64,000 nucleotides of DNA from Magnolia sinica (lineage: Eukaryota; Streptophyta; Magnoliopsida; Magnoliales; Magnoliaceae), in contig NC_080575.1 of assembly GCF_029962835.1 (NCBI RefSeq), positions 43,500,336-43,564,335 of the forward strand, read 5' to 3'. Positions 52,514-55,781 of the stretch are shown here, one piece after another. The notes below the pieces were generated by a model, which searched no databases, was not told the DNA's origin, and saw only the letters and a list, made by a program, of their open reading frames with translations. A program made the position numbers and the translations under genes. Position 1 is the stretch's first letter, and each line of letters starts with the position of its first letter.

Positions 52514-53397
52514 TTTTTTCAATAAGGCAATTATTTAAACCTGTGAGGAGTCAAAGGCATTTCCATCATCGTTCCCTGCTAATATGTCAATAGATTCTGA
52601 ACTCCCTTCCTACAAACAAAAAGGTAAAGCATATCAAACCTGCTAGCTGGCAACAAACAAAGGGAGCTTTAGACATCAAATACCATAAGCCTTATGGCTT
52701 CTTCCGAAATAATCTTAATCCAGTCCACATCTGCCACTTGAACCTGTAAACAGCATATACTTCCATGAGAAACATCACTAGGCCATAAAGCTTTAATGAA
52801 TAATTGAGAAATGTTGAGAAAATGCAAGATAGATGTGCATTGAGAACCAGTTTTCAAATATTAGTTCCATCTGGACATTCCATGAAGCATGTTTTGCAAT
52901 ATTCCTGAGATAATGTTCTGCAAACCAGACTTTCCAGTCCTAAACCCCTTGGTACTGATCATTTCTAAGTATCCATCTGCTTTTGGCAATTTTTTTTTTT
53001 TTTAAATAAAATCCAGGAACTTATTTCATTCAAACAATCACTAACACCAGAATCTTCGTCAATAAAAACTTACACCTCTGAGTAACATCTTAATCTGCAC
53101 TTTCATAAAGATTAATAATCAAGTCAAGATGTCTAAATTGATAAACTTCTAATAGATTATAGACCATTAAGTTCAACCATAGGAAAAGAATTGAAGAAAA
53201 AATACCAAGGCAGAAGCCACGCTAGGAGGCGAGAGTCCTATATCATGAACTGTGACAAGAGAAATTCCCAGCCCTCTAACGCCCAGCATCAGACGCAAGC
53301 ATTGAGTACTTGGTGGCAATTGAATCACTTCTACCACTTGAGTATCATTCACAACAGCATCTAGGTAACAGGTTCCCCCAGTTACAGAAATATTAAC
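2236..53397 (-). CDS. GP210: Nuclear pore complex protein GP210 (NUP210), C-terminal half, 21 exons
   Basis: GP210 is the single-pass membrane nucleoporin that anchors the pore complex; most of it sits in the perinuclear lumen as stacked immunoglobulin-like beta domains. Twenty-one exons on the minus strand can be joined; phases agree at every junction and the total is 2904 nt (967 codons plus stop). Recognisable plant GP210 stretches include [45 protein letters not shown] and the C-terminal [18 protein letters not shown]. Fragment residues 1-875 carry many N-x-S/T sequons, as expected for a luminal glycoprotein. Residues about 876-900 form one hydrophobic helix, followed by a 67-residue basic, Ser/Pro-rich pore-facing tail. 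Plant GP210 is roughly twice this length, so the start codon and N-terminal half lie beyond 64000. All recognised introns are GT-AG except one GC-AG. The family call is from recognition of conserved peptides, not a database search. Confidence 0.93.
3259..3319 (-). CDS. GP210: GP210 exon encoding [20 protein letters not shown]
   Basis: The 61-nt exon lies between acceptor ACCAG and donor CCG|GTATAA. It encodes residues about 834-853, begins in phase 0 and ends after the first base of a Gly codon. The peptide is strongly conserved in plant GP210. Confidence 0.93.
3410..3501 (-). CDS. GP210: GP210 exon encoding [10 protein letters not shown]...GGRAEYE
   Basis: The 92-nt exon runs from acceptor TTAAG to donor GAG|GTTAGC and encodes residues about 803-833. 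It completes the Gly codon begun in the 3586-3640 exon and ends in phase 0. Confidence 0.93.
3586..3640 (-). CDS. GP210: GP210 exon encoding [18 protein letters not shown]
   Basis: The 55-nt exon lies between acceptor GATGCAG and donor ACAG|GTGTGG. It begins in phase 0 and ends with one base of a Gly codon. It carries N-linked glycosylation sequons (NLT, NKS). Confidence 0.92.
3952..4189 (-). CDS. GP210: GP210 exon encoding [11 protein letters not shown]...FSVLEMGK
   Basis: The 238-nt exon lies between acceptor TTTCAG and donor AAG|GTAATA. It includes [16 protein letters not shown] and [20 protein letters not shown], a hallmark segment of plant GP210. It starts with the last base of a split Gly codon and ends in phase 0. 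Confidence 0.95.
4279..4359 (-). CDS. GP210: GP210 exon encoding DSYDHFG...[10 protein letters not shown]
   Basis: The 81-nt exon lies between acceptor AACAG and donor TTGG|GTATGT. Its first base completes the Arg codon left open by the exon ending at 11019, so the two exons are adjacent in the mRNA across a 6659-bp intron. Confidence 0.9.
4997..5502. repeat. Fold-back element with internal tandem duplication
   Basis: The left arm begins TCTCAAGTCCAACTGGTTGG at about 4998. The right arm ends with the inverted equivalent, CCAACCGGTTGGACTTGAGA. A block of about 127 bp (4998-5124) is repeated almost exactly in tandem (about 5131-5257). The right half (about 5365-5500) is a diverged inverted copy of the same block. 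Inside a GP210 intron, this looks like a MITE that grew by local duplication. No target duplication was identified. Confidence 0.55.
5485..6003. repeat. Clustered short tandem and dispersed duplications
   Basis: The sequence around GGTTGGACTTGAGAACACCT at about 5485-5600 recurs at about 5692-5830. The phrase AGGTCAAAGCCTAG occurs three times. A GAA trinucleotide run lies at about 5918-5941. A block containing GTTGATTTGATCATTGATGG is repeated about three times between 5876 and 6003. No coding content. Confidence 0.6.
6400..7665 (+). mobile_element. Possible gypsy-type LTR remnant
   Basis: The segment around 7580-7665 reads TCCCTGAGGATTTGATCTTG then a CTACATTGCAGCCCTGCACT-like motif, which resembles the 3' end of many plant gypsy LTRs. 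Upstream, 6540-6800 holds imperfect repeats built on GTTCGGTCCGACCGAAAG-like words. No paired LTR, TSD or internal coding region was found, so the boundaries and class are guesses. Confidence 0.3.
8259..8510. repeat. Diverged tandem repeat, about 95-110 bp unit
   Basis: Three imperfect copies begin near 8261, 8372 and 8443, each carrying ACTAGTGTAC / TACTGGTGTACCCATAT-like words followed by a GACCTG(G)GACC motif and a GGTTGGCTTTGGGT-like end. It is followed by T, G and GA runs (8510-8577). No gene. Confidence 0.45.
8539..8577. repeat. (GA)n microsatellite after a T/G tract
   Basis: A run of T (8511-8522), then G (8523-8538), then about 19 GA units. Simple sequence repeat in a GP210 intron. 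Confidence 0.9.
8720..9260. repeat. Diverged direct duplication, about 320-bp unit
   Basis: The segment with AAGTGTTAACAGGGAATTTT at about 8754 recurs as AAGTGTTGACATGGAATGTT at about 9061. Both copies continue with TCAAGGAATT, GCTAGCTA and CCTATT-ATTGCTTCA landmarks in the same order. It is an old tandem duplication of non-coding DNA. Confidence 0.55.
9652..10335. mobile_element. MITE with GGRGTYRTTTGGATG termini
   Basis: The left end GGAGTCATTTGGATGCCTGT matches the inverted right end GGGGTTGTTTGGATGTCTGT over about 20 bases with a few mismatches. The flanks are AAA (left) and TAA (right), which could be a decayed 3-bp PIF/Harbinger-type TSD. The interior is enriched in CTGTAATCTGTTTACAG-like palindromes. 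There is no ORF, so it is non-autonomous. Confidence 0.55.
11019..11154 (-). CDS. GP210: GP210 exon encoding [10 protein letters not shown]...AKGYNFIV
   Basis: The 136-nt exon lies between acceptor GAACAG and donor GTAAG|GTTTAG. It starts with two bases completing a Val codon and ends with two bases of an Arg codon finished in the 4279-4359 exon. It includes [20 protein letters not shown]. Confidence 0.94.
11283..11390 (-). CDS. GP210: GP210 exon encoding [16 protein letters not shown]...GEGSAR
   Basis: The 108-nt exon lies between acceptor TTGACAG and donor CGAG|GTACTG. It completes a Gly codon from the 17330-17411 exon. The SGQWLSDN motif is typical of the luminal Ig-like part of plant GP210. 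Confidence 0.95.
11495..12701 (+). mobile_element. Solo LTR, family A (gypsy), plus orientation, TSD AATAT
   Basis: The 1207-bp sequence starts TGATGGGGACATCACG and ends CCTACATCA. It is flanked by perfect 5-bp duplications AATAT at 11490-11494 and 12702-12706. A TATA box (TATAAATA, about 11843-11850) and an AATAAA signal (about 11890) lie where an LTR promoter and R region should. Homologous LTRs occur inverted at 14685-15844 and as the 3' LTR at 40981-42160. With no internal sequence and an intact TSD, it is the product of LTR-LTR recombination in a GP210 intron. Confidence 0.92.
12880..13700. repeat. Repeat-rich intronic DNA with GGGCCCAC-type motifs
   Basis: A unit of about 33 bp containing CACAAATTACACCAATCTAT is present twice in tandem at about 12907-12972. 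A block around GTTGTGTATATGCCATCCAA (13034-13053) recurs in diverged form at about 13635-13690 with its upstream neighbourhood (CTTAGGTGGGCCACACCACA). It looks like two copies of one non-autonomous element. No coding content in 12707-13890. Confidence 0.45.
14685..15844 (-). mobile_element. Solo LTR, family A (gypsy), minus orientation, TSD GTATG
   Basis: On the plus strand the element reads TGATGCAGGACATGAAATTC at its left and ends ATGATGTCCCCATCA, the inverse of the 11495 copy. It is 1160 bp long. Perfect 5-bp duplications GTATG lie at 14680-14684 and 15845-15849. The insertion site is a GTAT/GGAT-rich microsatellite tract that continues on both sides. A G tract lies at 15800-15816. Confidence 0.92.
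15845..16020. repeat. GTAT/GGAT microsatellite tract
   Basis: Repetition of TATGTATG, GGATGGAT and related tetranucleotides, continuous with 14620-14684 on the other side of the solo LTR. It is part of the hAT-like element interior. ORFs called here are repeat artefacts. Confidence 0.8.
17330..17411 (-). CDS. GP210: GP210 exon encoding [10 protein letters not shown]...[10 protein letters not shown]
   Basis: The 82-nt exon lies between acceptor ACCCAG and donor GACG|GTAAGT. It starts in phase 0 and ends with one base of a Gly codon. It continues from DYIL of the previous exon and runs into TNGLASGQW. Confidence 0.94.
17568..18556. mobile_element. Possible MITE built on GGGTTGGGTT arms
   Basis: The left end TAGGAGTGCAACTTGGGCAG and the inverted right end CAGGGATGCAAGTGCGACTT share a hAT-like AGGRRTGCAA start. 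Both arms are rich in TTGGGTTGGG / CCCAACCC repeats in opposite orientation. No clear TSD is present, so the ends and class remain uncertain. It lies in the 2248-bp intron between the 19660 and 17330 exons. Confidence 0.4.
18722..18950. repeat. Microsatellite cluster (TACA)n, A tract, CACACC
   Basis: TACATACA repeats at 18726-18769, an A tract, then CCCACACCCACACC-type sequence, followed by a second copy of the ATGATCACATGCAAT phrase. Non-coding. Confidence 0.8.
19180..19540. repeat. Direct duplication in intron
   Basis: The phrase AAAACATTGGTATAATTGGT occurs at about 19211 and 19382. Both copies are followed by AAGCTAGA and a TAGTTC(A/G)TGGCAA landmark. A diverged duplication of about 170 bp; no gene. 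Confidence 0.55.
19660..19731 (-). CDS. GP210: GP210 exon encoding [20 protein letters not shown]
   Basis: The 72-nt exon lies between acceptor ATGAAG and donor CTG|GTATTC, phase 0 at both ends. It continues HLQ of the upstream exon and ends DYIL. Confidence 0.93.
19991..20118 (-). CDS. GP210: GP210 exon encoding [20 protein letters not shown]...
   Basis: The 128-nt exon lies between acceptor TCGTTAG and donor CAG|GTTTGC. It completes a Gly codon and ends in phase 0 with [13 protein letters not shown], which includes an N-glycosylation sequon. Confidence 0.94.
20222..20324 (-). CDS. GP210: GP210 exon encoding [20 protein letters not shown]...
   Basis: The 103-nt exon lies between acceptor GATCAG and donor TTAG|GTACTT. 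It starts in phase 0, continuing RVAE from the exon ending at 43752, and ends with one base of a Gly codon. The intron upstream of it in the transcript is 23427 bp long. Confidence 0.94.
21795..22040. repeat. Tandem repeat, about 45-50 bp unit, in the long LTR
   Basis: About five diverged copies of a unit such as TAACTATCCACACGAGTTCA followed by CAAATCTGAACYATTTCAAG. It continues the tandem-repeat character of this LTR. Confidence 0.7.
22267..22855. mobile_element. hAT-like non-autonomous element, copy 2
   Basis: The left terminus CAGTGTTTCAAATA pairs with the inverted right terminus CAGTGTTTTAAATA. Flanks 22259-22266 (ACTTGAAC) and 22856-22863 (ACTTCAAC) match at 7 of 8 bases. The 589-bp interior starts and ends with CGCTACGTAGCG / GTAGCGTACGCTAC palindromic words and has an AT-rich core. 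No transposase. Confidence 0.82.
22930..23351. repeat. 36-bp-class tandem array, left part
   Basis: Units such as AGTGGACTGATTTAAGCATC followed by ATAAACACATGTTCT are repeated about ten times with mismatches. The array continues at 24312 on the far side of a hAT-like element. It lies within the long solo LTR. Confidence 0.85.
23352..24311. mobile_element. hAT-like non-autonomous element, copy 3, perfect 8-bp TSD
   Basis: The left terminus CAATGTTTTAAATATCG pairs with the inverted right terminus CACTGTTTGAAATATTGG. It is flanked by perfect 8-bp duplications GTTCTAGT at 23344-23351 and 24312-24319. The 960-bp element splits the tandem array. The interior is AT-rich and shares segments (around CCTATTATGTGCACTTCTTT) with copy 1 and the 38.2-kb remnant. 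No transposase ORF. Confidence 0.9.
24312..24750. repeat. 36-bp-class tandem array, right part
   Basis: Further units of the array seen at 22930-23351, beginning with the duplicated TTCTAGT at the hAT-like insertion site. Higher-order alternation is visible between units with CATCCAAGTGGACTGATT and units with CATGTTCTAGTGGGCTGATC. Confidence 0.85.
24903..24958. repeat. (CT)n microsatellite
   Basis: About 28 CT units. The long GAGAGA and LSLSLS ORFs overlapping it are artefacts. Confidence 0.95.
25338..25620 (+). pseudogene. Ty1/copia integrase fragment
   Basis: The frame reads, with stops, [20 protein letters not shown] followed by [20 protein letters not shown], the copia integrase core (the GI..Q..C..TPQQNG.AER.N motif). 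It is truncated on the left by the solo LTR and on the right near the LINE insertion at 25634. A dead fragment. Confidence 0.8.
25634..26578 (+). mobile_element. 5'-truncated L1-type LINE with RNase H, poly(A) tail and 9-bp TSD
   Basis: Target duplications AGACCATAT lie at 25625-25633 and 26579-26587. Coding remnants are [17 protein letters not shown], then [20 protein letters not shown] (catalytic Asp-Gly-Ser of RNase H), a frameshift, and [56 protein letters not shown], the C-terminal RNase H domain of plant L1 LINEs. It ends in A-rich/AAT-repeat tails (26510-26578). Only the 3' kilobase was copied, typical of target-primed reverse transcription. Confidence 0.92.
26588..27350. other. Intronic DNA, no gene; weak hAT-family similarity
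   Basis: No ORF with a recognisable domain. 26980-27060 contains TATCGGTCTGTATTGG and AACCGATATTGTTGATACG, similar to the internal arms of the hAT-like family, possibly a remnant. Confidence 0.4.
27356..27613 (+). repeat. 5' LTR of the copia element
   Basis: 258 bp, matching 34983-35242 through landmarks GCAAGTGGT, ACAGTGTTGTGCTCTCTTGT, TTTCTAGCCTTATAATAAAA and CTTCATTTCTCCT. The TATAATAAAA segment may serve as promoter or polyadenylation signal. The PBS begins at 27614. Confidence 0.9.
28290..30326 (-). pseudogene. Tat-lineage gag (broken)
   Basis: The N-terminus [20 protein letters not shown] begins at 30326. After frame changes come [20 protein letters not shown], then [20 protein letters not shown] and [20 protein letters not shown] (29668-29336), the capsid core. 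29222-28671 continues with [21 protein letters not shown] zinc-knuckle-like [16 protein letters not shown] spans a frameshift near 28700. The last recognisable piece is [20 protein letters not shown] near 28340. At least three frame breaks. It would encode the particle-forming protein of the element. Confidence 0.85.
30725..30741 (-). promoter_or_regulatory. Primer-binding-site-like sequence of the nested Tat element
   Basis: Minus strand TGGTGACTCCGCTGGGG directly follows the LTR end (...GAAACAAAG). A similar TGGCGACTCTCAGTGGG occurs downstream at about 30640. This is the place and form of plant gypsy PBS sequences; the cognate tRNA was not determined. Confidence 0.6.
31100..31545. repeat. 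Clustered TTGCGCG-N-CCGCGCAA inverted motifs in the Tat LTR
   Basis: Motifs such as TTGCGCGATCCGCGCAA, GTTGTGCGATCCGCGCAAC and GTTGTGCGGTCCGCGCAAC occur about seven times in 450 bp. Each can fold into a short hairpin. The homologous LTR at 54.7-55.7 kb carries related but more decayed TTGCGC/GCGCAA words. Confidence 0.7.
31660..34975 (+). pseudogene. Ty1/copia pol (protease, integrase, RT, RNase H), degenerate
   Basis: Gag tail [20 protein letters not shown] is followed by protease [20 protein letters not shown] (active-site DSGAS intact), GAG-pre-integrase [20 protein letters not shown], integrase zinc finger [22 protein letters not shown] pieces GCQWVYTN and [19 protein letters not shown] with in-frame stops, and RNase [21 protein letters not shown] and [20 protein letters not shown]. 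Numerous stops and frameshifts mean it cannot be active. Confidence 0.9.
34983..35242 (+). repeat. 3' LTR of the copia element
   Basis: 260 bp, preceded directly by the polypurine tract GAGGGGGAG and followed by the CATGC target duplication. It differs from the 5' LTR by many substitutions and small indels, so the insertion is not recent. Confidence 0.9.
35248..35715. other. Intronic DNA, no gene recognised
   Basis: Contains a T tract (35371-35385), a (TA)n run (35429-35445) and an AAAT-type repeat (35612-35630). No domain or element ends could be assigned. Confidence 0.5.
35716..37118 (+). pseudogene. RTE-clade LINE reverse transcriptase, 5'-truncated
   Basis: Peptides in order: [58 protein letters not shown] (RT motif with the first catalytic Asp), [36 protein letters not shown] (the usual FADD is FADN here), and the conserved 3' end [19 protein letters not shown] then [12 protein letters not shown]. 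The tail is a GATGATGTTGATGATGA microsatellite rather than poly(A), as usual for plant RTE elements. Several frame breaks and a changed catalytic Asp mark it as dead. Confidence 0.88.
37228..37500. repeat. GT/TG-rich low-complexity tract
   Basis: TGTGTGTGTGCATG-type sequence with alternating purine-pyrimidine character over about 270 bp. The many ORFs in all frames here reflect this composition. Confidence 0.85.
37501..38225. repeat. Intronic DNA with a 130-bp direct duplication
   Basis: 37552-37680 and about 37700-37820 share AAAACTCCTTATACTTAAAA, TTTTGGACTACAAACAAAAT and AAACACTCCAAAGACC landmarks: a diverged tandem duplication. No gene. Confidence 0.6.
38228..39192. mobile_element. hAT-like family remnant (copy 4), truncated, with nested TRIM
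   Basis: The left end (TAGTATTCAAAGTATCGGTA) resembles the copy-1 terminus. The segment ACTAAAATACGCATTTGCAT with its neighbourhood (38330-38440) is the inverse complement of copy-1 sequence at about 16265-16370. The right terminus is missing: the sequence passes into gypsy RNase H near 39193. The TRIM 38830-39184 is inserted in it. Confidence 0.6.
38830..39184 (-). mobile_element. Complete 355-bp TRIM retroelement, TSD TTGGC
   Basis: Direct terminal repeats of 82 bp (38830-38911) and 84 bp (39101-39184) start TGTCAAACAACCACTT on the plus strand and end in ACA. Perfect 5-bp duplications TTGGC lie at 38825-38829 and 39185-39189. In the minus orientation the 5' LTR is followed immediately by TGGTACCAAAGTGG (PBS-like, compare TGGTATCAGAGC), and the 3' LTR (TGTTAGTG...) is preceded by the purine tract GCGAGGGAG. 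The internal region is 189 bp and non-coding. It has every structural hallmark of a terminal-repeat retrotransposon in miniature. Confidence 0.9.
39193..40855 (+). pseudogene. Ty3/gypsy pol 3' half (RNase H end, integrase)
   Basis: [20 protein letters not shown] and [20 protein letters not shown] are the RNase H C-terminus. The H2C2 zinc region [17 protein letters not shown]...QCYTYQLAK has Tyr in place of its second Cys. The integrase core shows [28 protein letters not shown] and [14 protein letters not shown], so the D, D, E residues are present. The C-terminus reads [20 protein letters not shown]. No chromodomain was recognised. Stops at 39305, 39603 and around 40258-40365 break it. The RT part and 5' LTR are absent. 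Confidence 0.92.
40981..42160 (+). repeat. 3' LTR of the gypsy element (family A)
   Basis: It starts TGATGGAGACATCATGCG directly after the polypurine tract GCCGGGGAGAGT and ends CCTGTATCA. It is homologous along its length to the solo LTRs at 11495 and 14685, which lets those be assigned to Ty3/gypsy. 1180 bp. Confidence 0.9.
42440..42960 (-). pseudogene. L1-type LINE 3' end (zf-RVT domain)
   Basis: Minus strand reads [20 protein letters not shown] then [15 protein letters not shown], the zinc-binding region after plant LINE reverse transcriptases (the usual HC before PFAK is QW here). Further on, [20 protein letters not shown] and [13 protein letters not shown] sequence end at a stop near 42500. 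Upstream domains are absent. Confidence 0.85.
42961..43751. other. Intronic DNA, no gene recognised
   Basis: Nothing supports a gene here. A T tract lies at 43489-43500. The GP210 donor site follows at 43751. Confidence 0.5.
43752..44154 (-). CDS. GP210: GP210 exon encoding [11 protein letters not shown]...ACCVRVAE (largest internal exon)
   Basis: The 403-nt exon lies between acceptor AGGCAG and donor GAG|GTATGG. It completes an Arg codon from the 49700-49836 exon and ends in phase 0. It includes [20 protein letters not shown] and [20 protein letters not shown], an Ig-like luminal segment of GP210. An alternative AG four bases upstream would shift the frame, so the acceptor at 44155 is chosen. 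Confidence 0.95.
44155..45600. other. Intronic DNA, no gene recognised
   Basis: AT-rich intron sequence with a T tract (44737-44750). No domain or clear element ends. 45000-45170 has GGGCCTAGTGGCAGG-like sequence without a partner. Confidence 0.5.
45629..45921. mobile_element. Fold-back MITE-like element with GTAACGGCC motifs
   Basis: The left arm CCATAACGGTGGCCGTAACA pairs loosely with the inverted right arm GTTATGTAATGGCCGTTATG. The interior has a T tract and a G tract (45712-45740) and several CCGTAACAG/CCATTATGG words. Similar sequence occurs inside hAT-like copy 1 (14300-14620). No TSD was defined. Confidence 0.5.
46758..47315 (+). mobile_element. Complete 558-bp TRIM retroelement, TSD GAAGC
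   Basis: The two direct terminal repeats, 46758-47010 and 47063-47315, are both 253 bp and begin TAGCACAGGGGC / TAATGCAAGGGC and end CCTGCATCA. Perfect 5-bp duplications GAAGC lie at 46753-46757 and 47316-47320. The internal region is only 52 bp (47011-47062) and contains a perfect TGGTATCAGAGC primer-binding motif at 47014-47025. There is no coding capacity, so it needs proteins from other retroelements. It lies in the 5.5-kb GP210 intron, antisense to the gene. Confidence 0.95.
47321..47945. other. Decayed retroelement sequence with a short tandem repeat
   Basis: 47650-47770 carries TGTCAATCAGGACAGCATGG repeated two to three times and AACATATATTTAGCCATAAT twice. The minus strand at 47520-47610 resembles the region downstream of a gypsy integrase, but the frame is too decayed to assign. 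Confidence 0.4.
47950..49060 (-). pseudogene. Ty3/gypsy integrase fragment, highly decayed
   Basis: On the minus strand, across frames, one reads [22 protein letters not shown] and [21 protein letters not shown] sequence, then [17 protein letters not shown]. These match the integrase C-terminal half (the [10 protein letters not shown] and LP..E...N......SPFE.VYG motifs). Stops are frequent. Neighbouring 48360-48500 gives [19 protein letters not shown] remnants. No LTR assigned. Confidence 0.7.
49700..49836 (-). CDS. GP210: GP210 exon encoding [20 protein letters not shown]...
   Basis: The 137-nt exon lies between acceptor ATTTAG and donor GGAAG|GTATCT. It starts in phase 0 and ends with two bases of an Arg codon. 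It encodes ...[20 protein letters not shown]. Confidence 0.93.
50113..50268 (-). CDS. GP210: GP210 exon encoding [11 protein letters not shown]...MPIFPWFPE, with GC donor
   Basis: The 156-nt exon starts after acceptor GGTCAG, phase 0. To keep frame with the next exon (GTG TTG ATC), it must end in phase 0. The boundary GAG|GCAAGC gives that and matches the GC-AG donor consensus. The nearest GT choice (CTAG|GTGTTG) leaves phase 1 and breaks the frame. Confidence 0.85.
50479..50598 (-). CDS. GP210: GP210 exon encoding [20 protein letters not shown]...
   Basis: The 120-nt exon lies between acceptor TGTTTAG and donor ACT|GTAAGT, phase 0 on both sides. It continues PGASYV and leads into TISATFYG. 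Confidence 0.95.
50867..50986 (-). CDS. GP210: GP210 exon encoding [20 protein letters not shown]...
   Basis: The 120-nt exon lies between acceptor GTTCAG and donor GTG|GTATGT, phase 0 on both sides. It ends [11 protein letters not shown]. Confidence 0.95.
51101..51247 (-). CDS. GP210: GP210 exon encoding [20 protein letters not shown]...
   Basis: The 147-nt exon lies between acceptor CTGAAG and donor TAT|GTAAGT, phase 0 on both sides. It ends [15 protein letters not shown]. Confidence 0.93.
51248..52540. other. GP210 intron, A/T-tract-rich, no gene
   Basis: Contains T tracts (51608-51640), a 100-bp A-rich stretch with AAACAAAC repeats (51980-52075), and a (TA)n run (52479-52512). No transposon ends were recognised. 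Confidence 0.6.
52541..52609 (-). CDS. GP210: GP210 exon encoding [20 protein letters not shown]
   Basis: The 69-nt exon lies between acceptor TTTGTAG and donor CAG|GTTTAA, phase 0 on both sides. It encodes 23 acidic residues ending SSQ. Confidence 0.9.
52684..52743 (-). CDS. GP210: GP210 exon encoding [20 protein letters not shown]
   Basis: The 60-nt exon lies between acceptor TTTACAG and donor ATG|GTATTT, phase 0 on both sides. Confidence 0.93.
53206..53397 (-). CDS. GP210: GP210 first exon in this window, encoding [20 protein letters not shown]...
   Basis: The 192-nt exon lies between acceptor GCCCTAG and donor TTG|GTATTT. It begins in phase 0. It includes [20 protein letters not shown] and ends SPPSVASAL. 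It has no start codon, so it is internal to the gene. No earlier exon was recognised between 53398 and 64000, where a large intron filled with retroelements extends past the window edge. Confidence 0.93.
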
Positions 53398-53664
53398 CTA
53401 GGGCAAGATGACGCATGTAAAACATAAAAATATCAGGCGCCATCAATATACCAGTAAAAGTCAGGCTAAAAAGTATACCCATGTTAAAGAATAAAGAACA
53501 TACATGCAATTGCATGCAAATATACACCAAAAATTATCCAAACAAAAGATTTATCAGCAGATCACCATTAAAAGATTGAGATCAACTGAAGATGCAATTT
53601 TACGTATGCACATGTCCAAGGCCACAAATTAGCACTAGGATAAAACATGTTATGAAGACCTTTT

Positions 53665-53670
<6 letters not shown>

Positions 53671-53705
<35 letters not shown>
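53671..53705. repeat. (GA)n microsatellite
   Basis: About 17 GA units in the intron upstream of the 53206-53397 exon. Confidence 0.9.
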
Positions 53706-53708
<3 letters not shown>

Positions 53709-54033
53709 AGTCTATTGGGATCAGTTTCAACTATTCGCATCATGCAGTAAAATATTCAAAGGCATTTCATTGCTAGGTCACACCGTCTTTCAGTTTAACT
53801 CAAAGGAAATCAAAGAGAGAGAGATGATAAATTTATAGCGATATATCAAATTAATAATGCATGGAAACAATCATCTTCATTAACTAGTGGTGCAACTTGG
53901 AGTGAGAATGAGTTGATTGATTAGCCTATTTTTGCCTATCACACTTCCCTACCTATAAAATGATTCGTGTTACATGCCAGCCTAGCCCATTTGCACCTTT
54001 ACCTATAATACGATTCATGTTCATCATCCCCAT

Positions 54034-54292
54034 TGTAGATCGTTATAGAGATTGAAAAAGAGAAGAAAGAACGAGAAAAGAAGAGAGAAGAAAAGATACA
54101 TGAAGAAAGGACATCCCCATCCTCCTTTTCTCTTTTATTAAAGTAATAAAAAGCAAATATGACAAAAAATACTCATGTAAAATAAACTTTATGTCCAACA
54201 TATCCCAAGACAAAAAAACACTAAGAAACTTGTAGATCATAGGCACATGACCAAAACCAACAGGGCAATCAGCCCATACCCAACCAGTAACA
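54034..54292 (-). mobile_element. Copia-type LTR with adjacent polypurine tract
   Basis: On the minus strand CTTGAGGGGGAG (to 54293) is followed by TGTTACTGGTTGGGTATGGG, the classic junction of copia polypurine tract and 3' LTR. The LTR runs about 259 bp to CTACA near 54034. The element body upstream (plus-side 54300-54690) is not coding, so only the 3' end survives. Confidence 0.7.
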
Positions 54293-54689
54293 CTCCCCCT
54301 CAAGTATTGTTTTATCATTTTTTTTAAATTCTATCTCAAGTGTTGTTCTTTTTCATTTTTTATTTTTATTACATCTATACAACCGTTGTTTTACTTTTTG
54401 TATTGAAATGACCCACCTGTAGCCTCATTTTGCATGAAAATGGCCCATTTAGAGACCTGTTTTGCATGGAAAATTCAAAACAGCCTGTTTTAGTGTGTTG
54501 CATACACTACAACCATTGTTTTAGGACTAATTGAATTCGGAATGGCCTGTTACTTTGGTTGTTGCTTAATGTTCACCTATTTTCTTTCTACAGTGTGGTG
54601 GTGACCTTACAAAAATTGTATATATTTGTTGATTTGTGAATTTGTGACGTTTAAGTAAATTAAGAAGAGAAGAATAGAGATGTCGTAAG

Positions 54690-55700
54690 GCAAAGAGAGA
54701 GATTTTGGATTGTTTCAACAAGAAACGAATGTATTTTGATAGAGGATTATTGTTCATAATAGCAAAGAAATTATGAGAGAACAATCATCATGAAATATTT
54801 TCTTGATTCTGGAATTCATTTACATCCTCGCATTTCCCTTGATTCCGAAATAAAACATACAGTCATAAAAGACAATAATCAAATCTATTCAAATATCAAT
54901 TTCGACAGTATTTTGATTCATGATATGATCTTCCTAATGGAGTTGTTGTGCGGAAATGATGTCGCCTTGACAGTCTTTTTAATCCTTCAGAAGTTCTCTT
55001 TCCCTTCAAATTGATCAAACTTCTGGAAGATACACAAAGACGCATATCATGAAGGAAAATTTACTGTGCACGCAACAAGGCCATCTTGCATTGCGCAGAT
55101 CCCTTGTTACACGCATCCCCTAATGCCGCGGCGCAACAAGTATCTTCAAATACCTGTAGTCTTCTTCGGAAAGATTCCTGACCTTCTGATAGCTTCTGGA
55201 GTTCATGTATGATACAAATGAAGAAAGGAGGGGTATTTATAGGCAACCACACGTGTGAACCCTGCTTTTCGTACAACACTTCTAAAATCCCATTGCGTCC
55301 CCCGTAATGGACCATCATCAGTTTCATGTTGCGCGACACAACCAAACAACATTGATTCTCATTTTTCCCTTTTCTCTTAAATTTATGCTCCAACAAATGC
55401 CCCCTTGATCCTTCATTTAATCTTCTTCTTGAGGTTAAATGGAGGATCAATCTATATTCCAAAATTCATCTCACATAAGCCATTACGCGCATGACATACC
55501 TGTTGCGCTATTGGACCCAATACAACAGACCCGGGTCCAGCCGGCTATATAAGCAGCAGTTAACATAGAATTAGTCATTCTTCATTTTCGGAGCCAAAAC
55601 CCCCTTGCACGCTATAGCATTCCCACGCAACGAGCCCCTGCACATTACACATCCTGCGCACAACACTTCTACCCGCGCAACTGCCTCTGTGTGCAACAGA
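54690..55700 (-). repeat. 3' LTR of the Tat-lineage gypsy element
   Basis: 54700-54865 is homologous to the LTR end at 30735-30905 of the nested Tat fragment (shared AACAATCATCAT and TTCATTTACATCCTCG). A minus-strand TATA box (TATAAATA, about 55234-55241) is present. The sequence also contains TTGCGC/GCGCAA words like the other LTR. The outer boundaries are approximate because TG/CA ends and a TSD were not fixed. Confidence 0.65.
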
Positions 55701-55781
55701 GTCTACAAGCAACACTTCTGTTTTCCTGCATAATTTCTTCAAGTCACCGAACTTTGCCAAACTTTTGTCTTCAGCTTCTTA

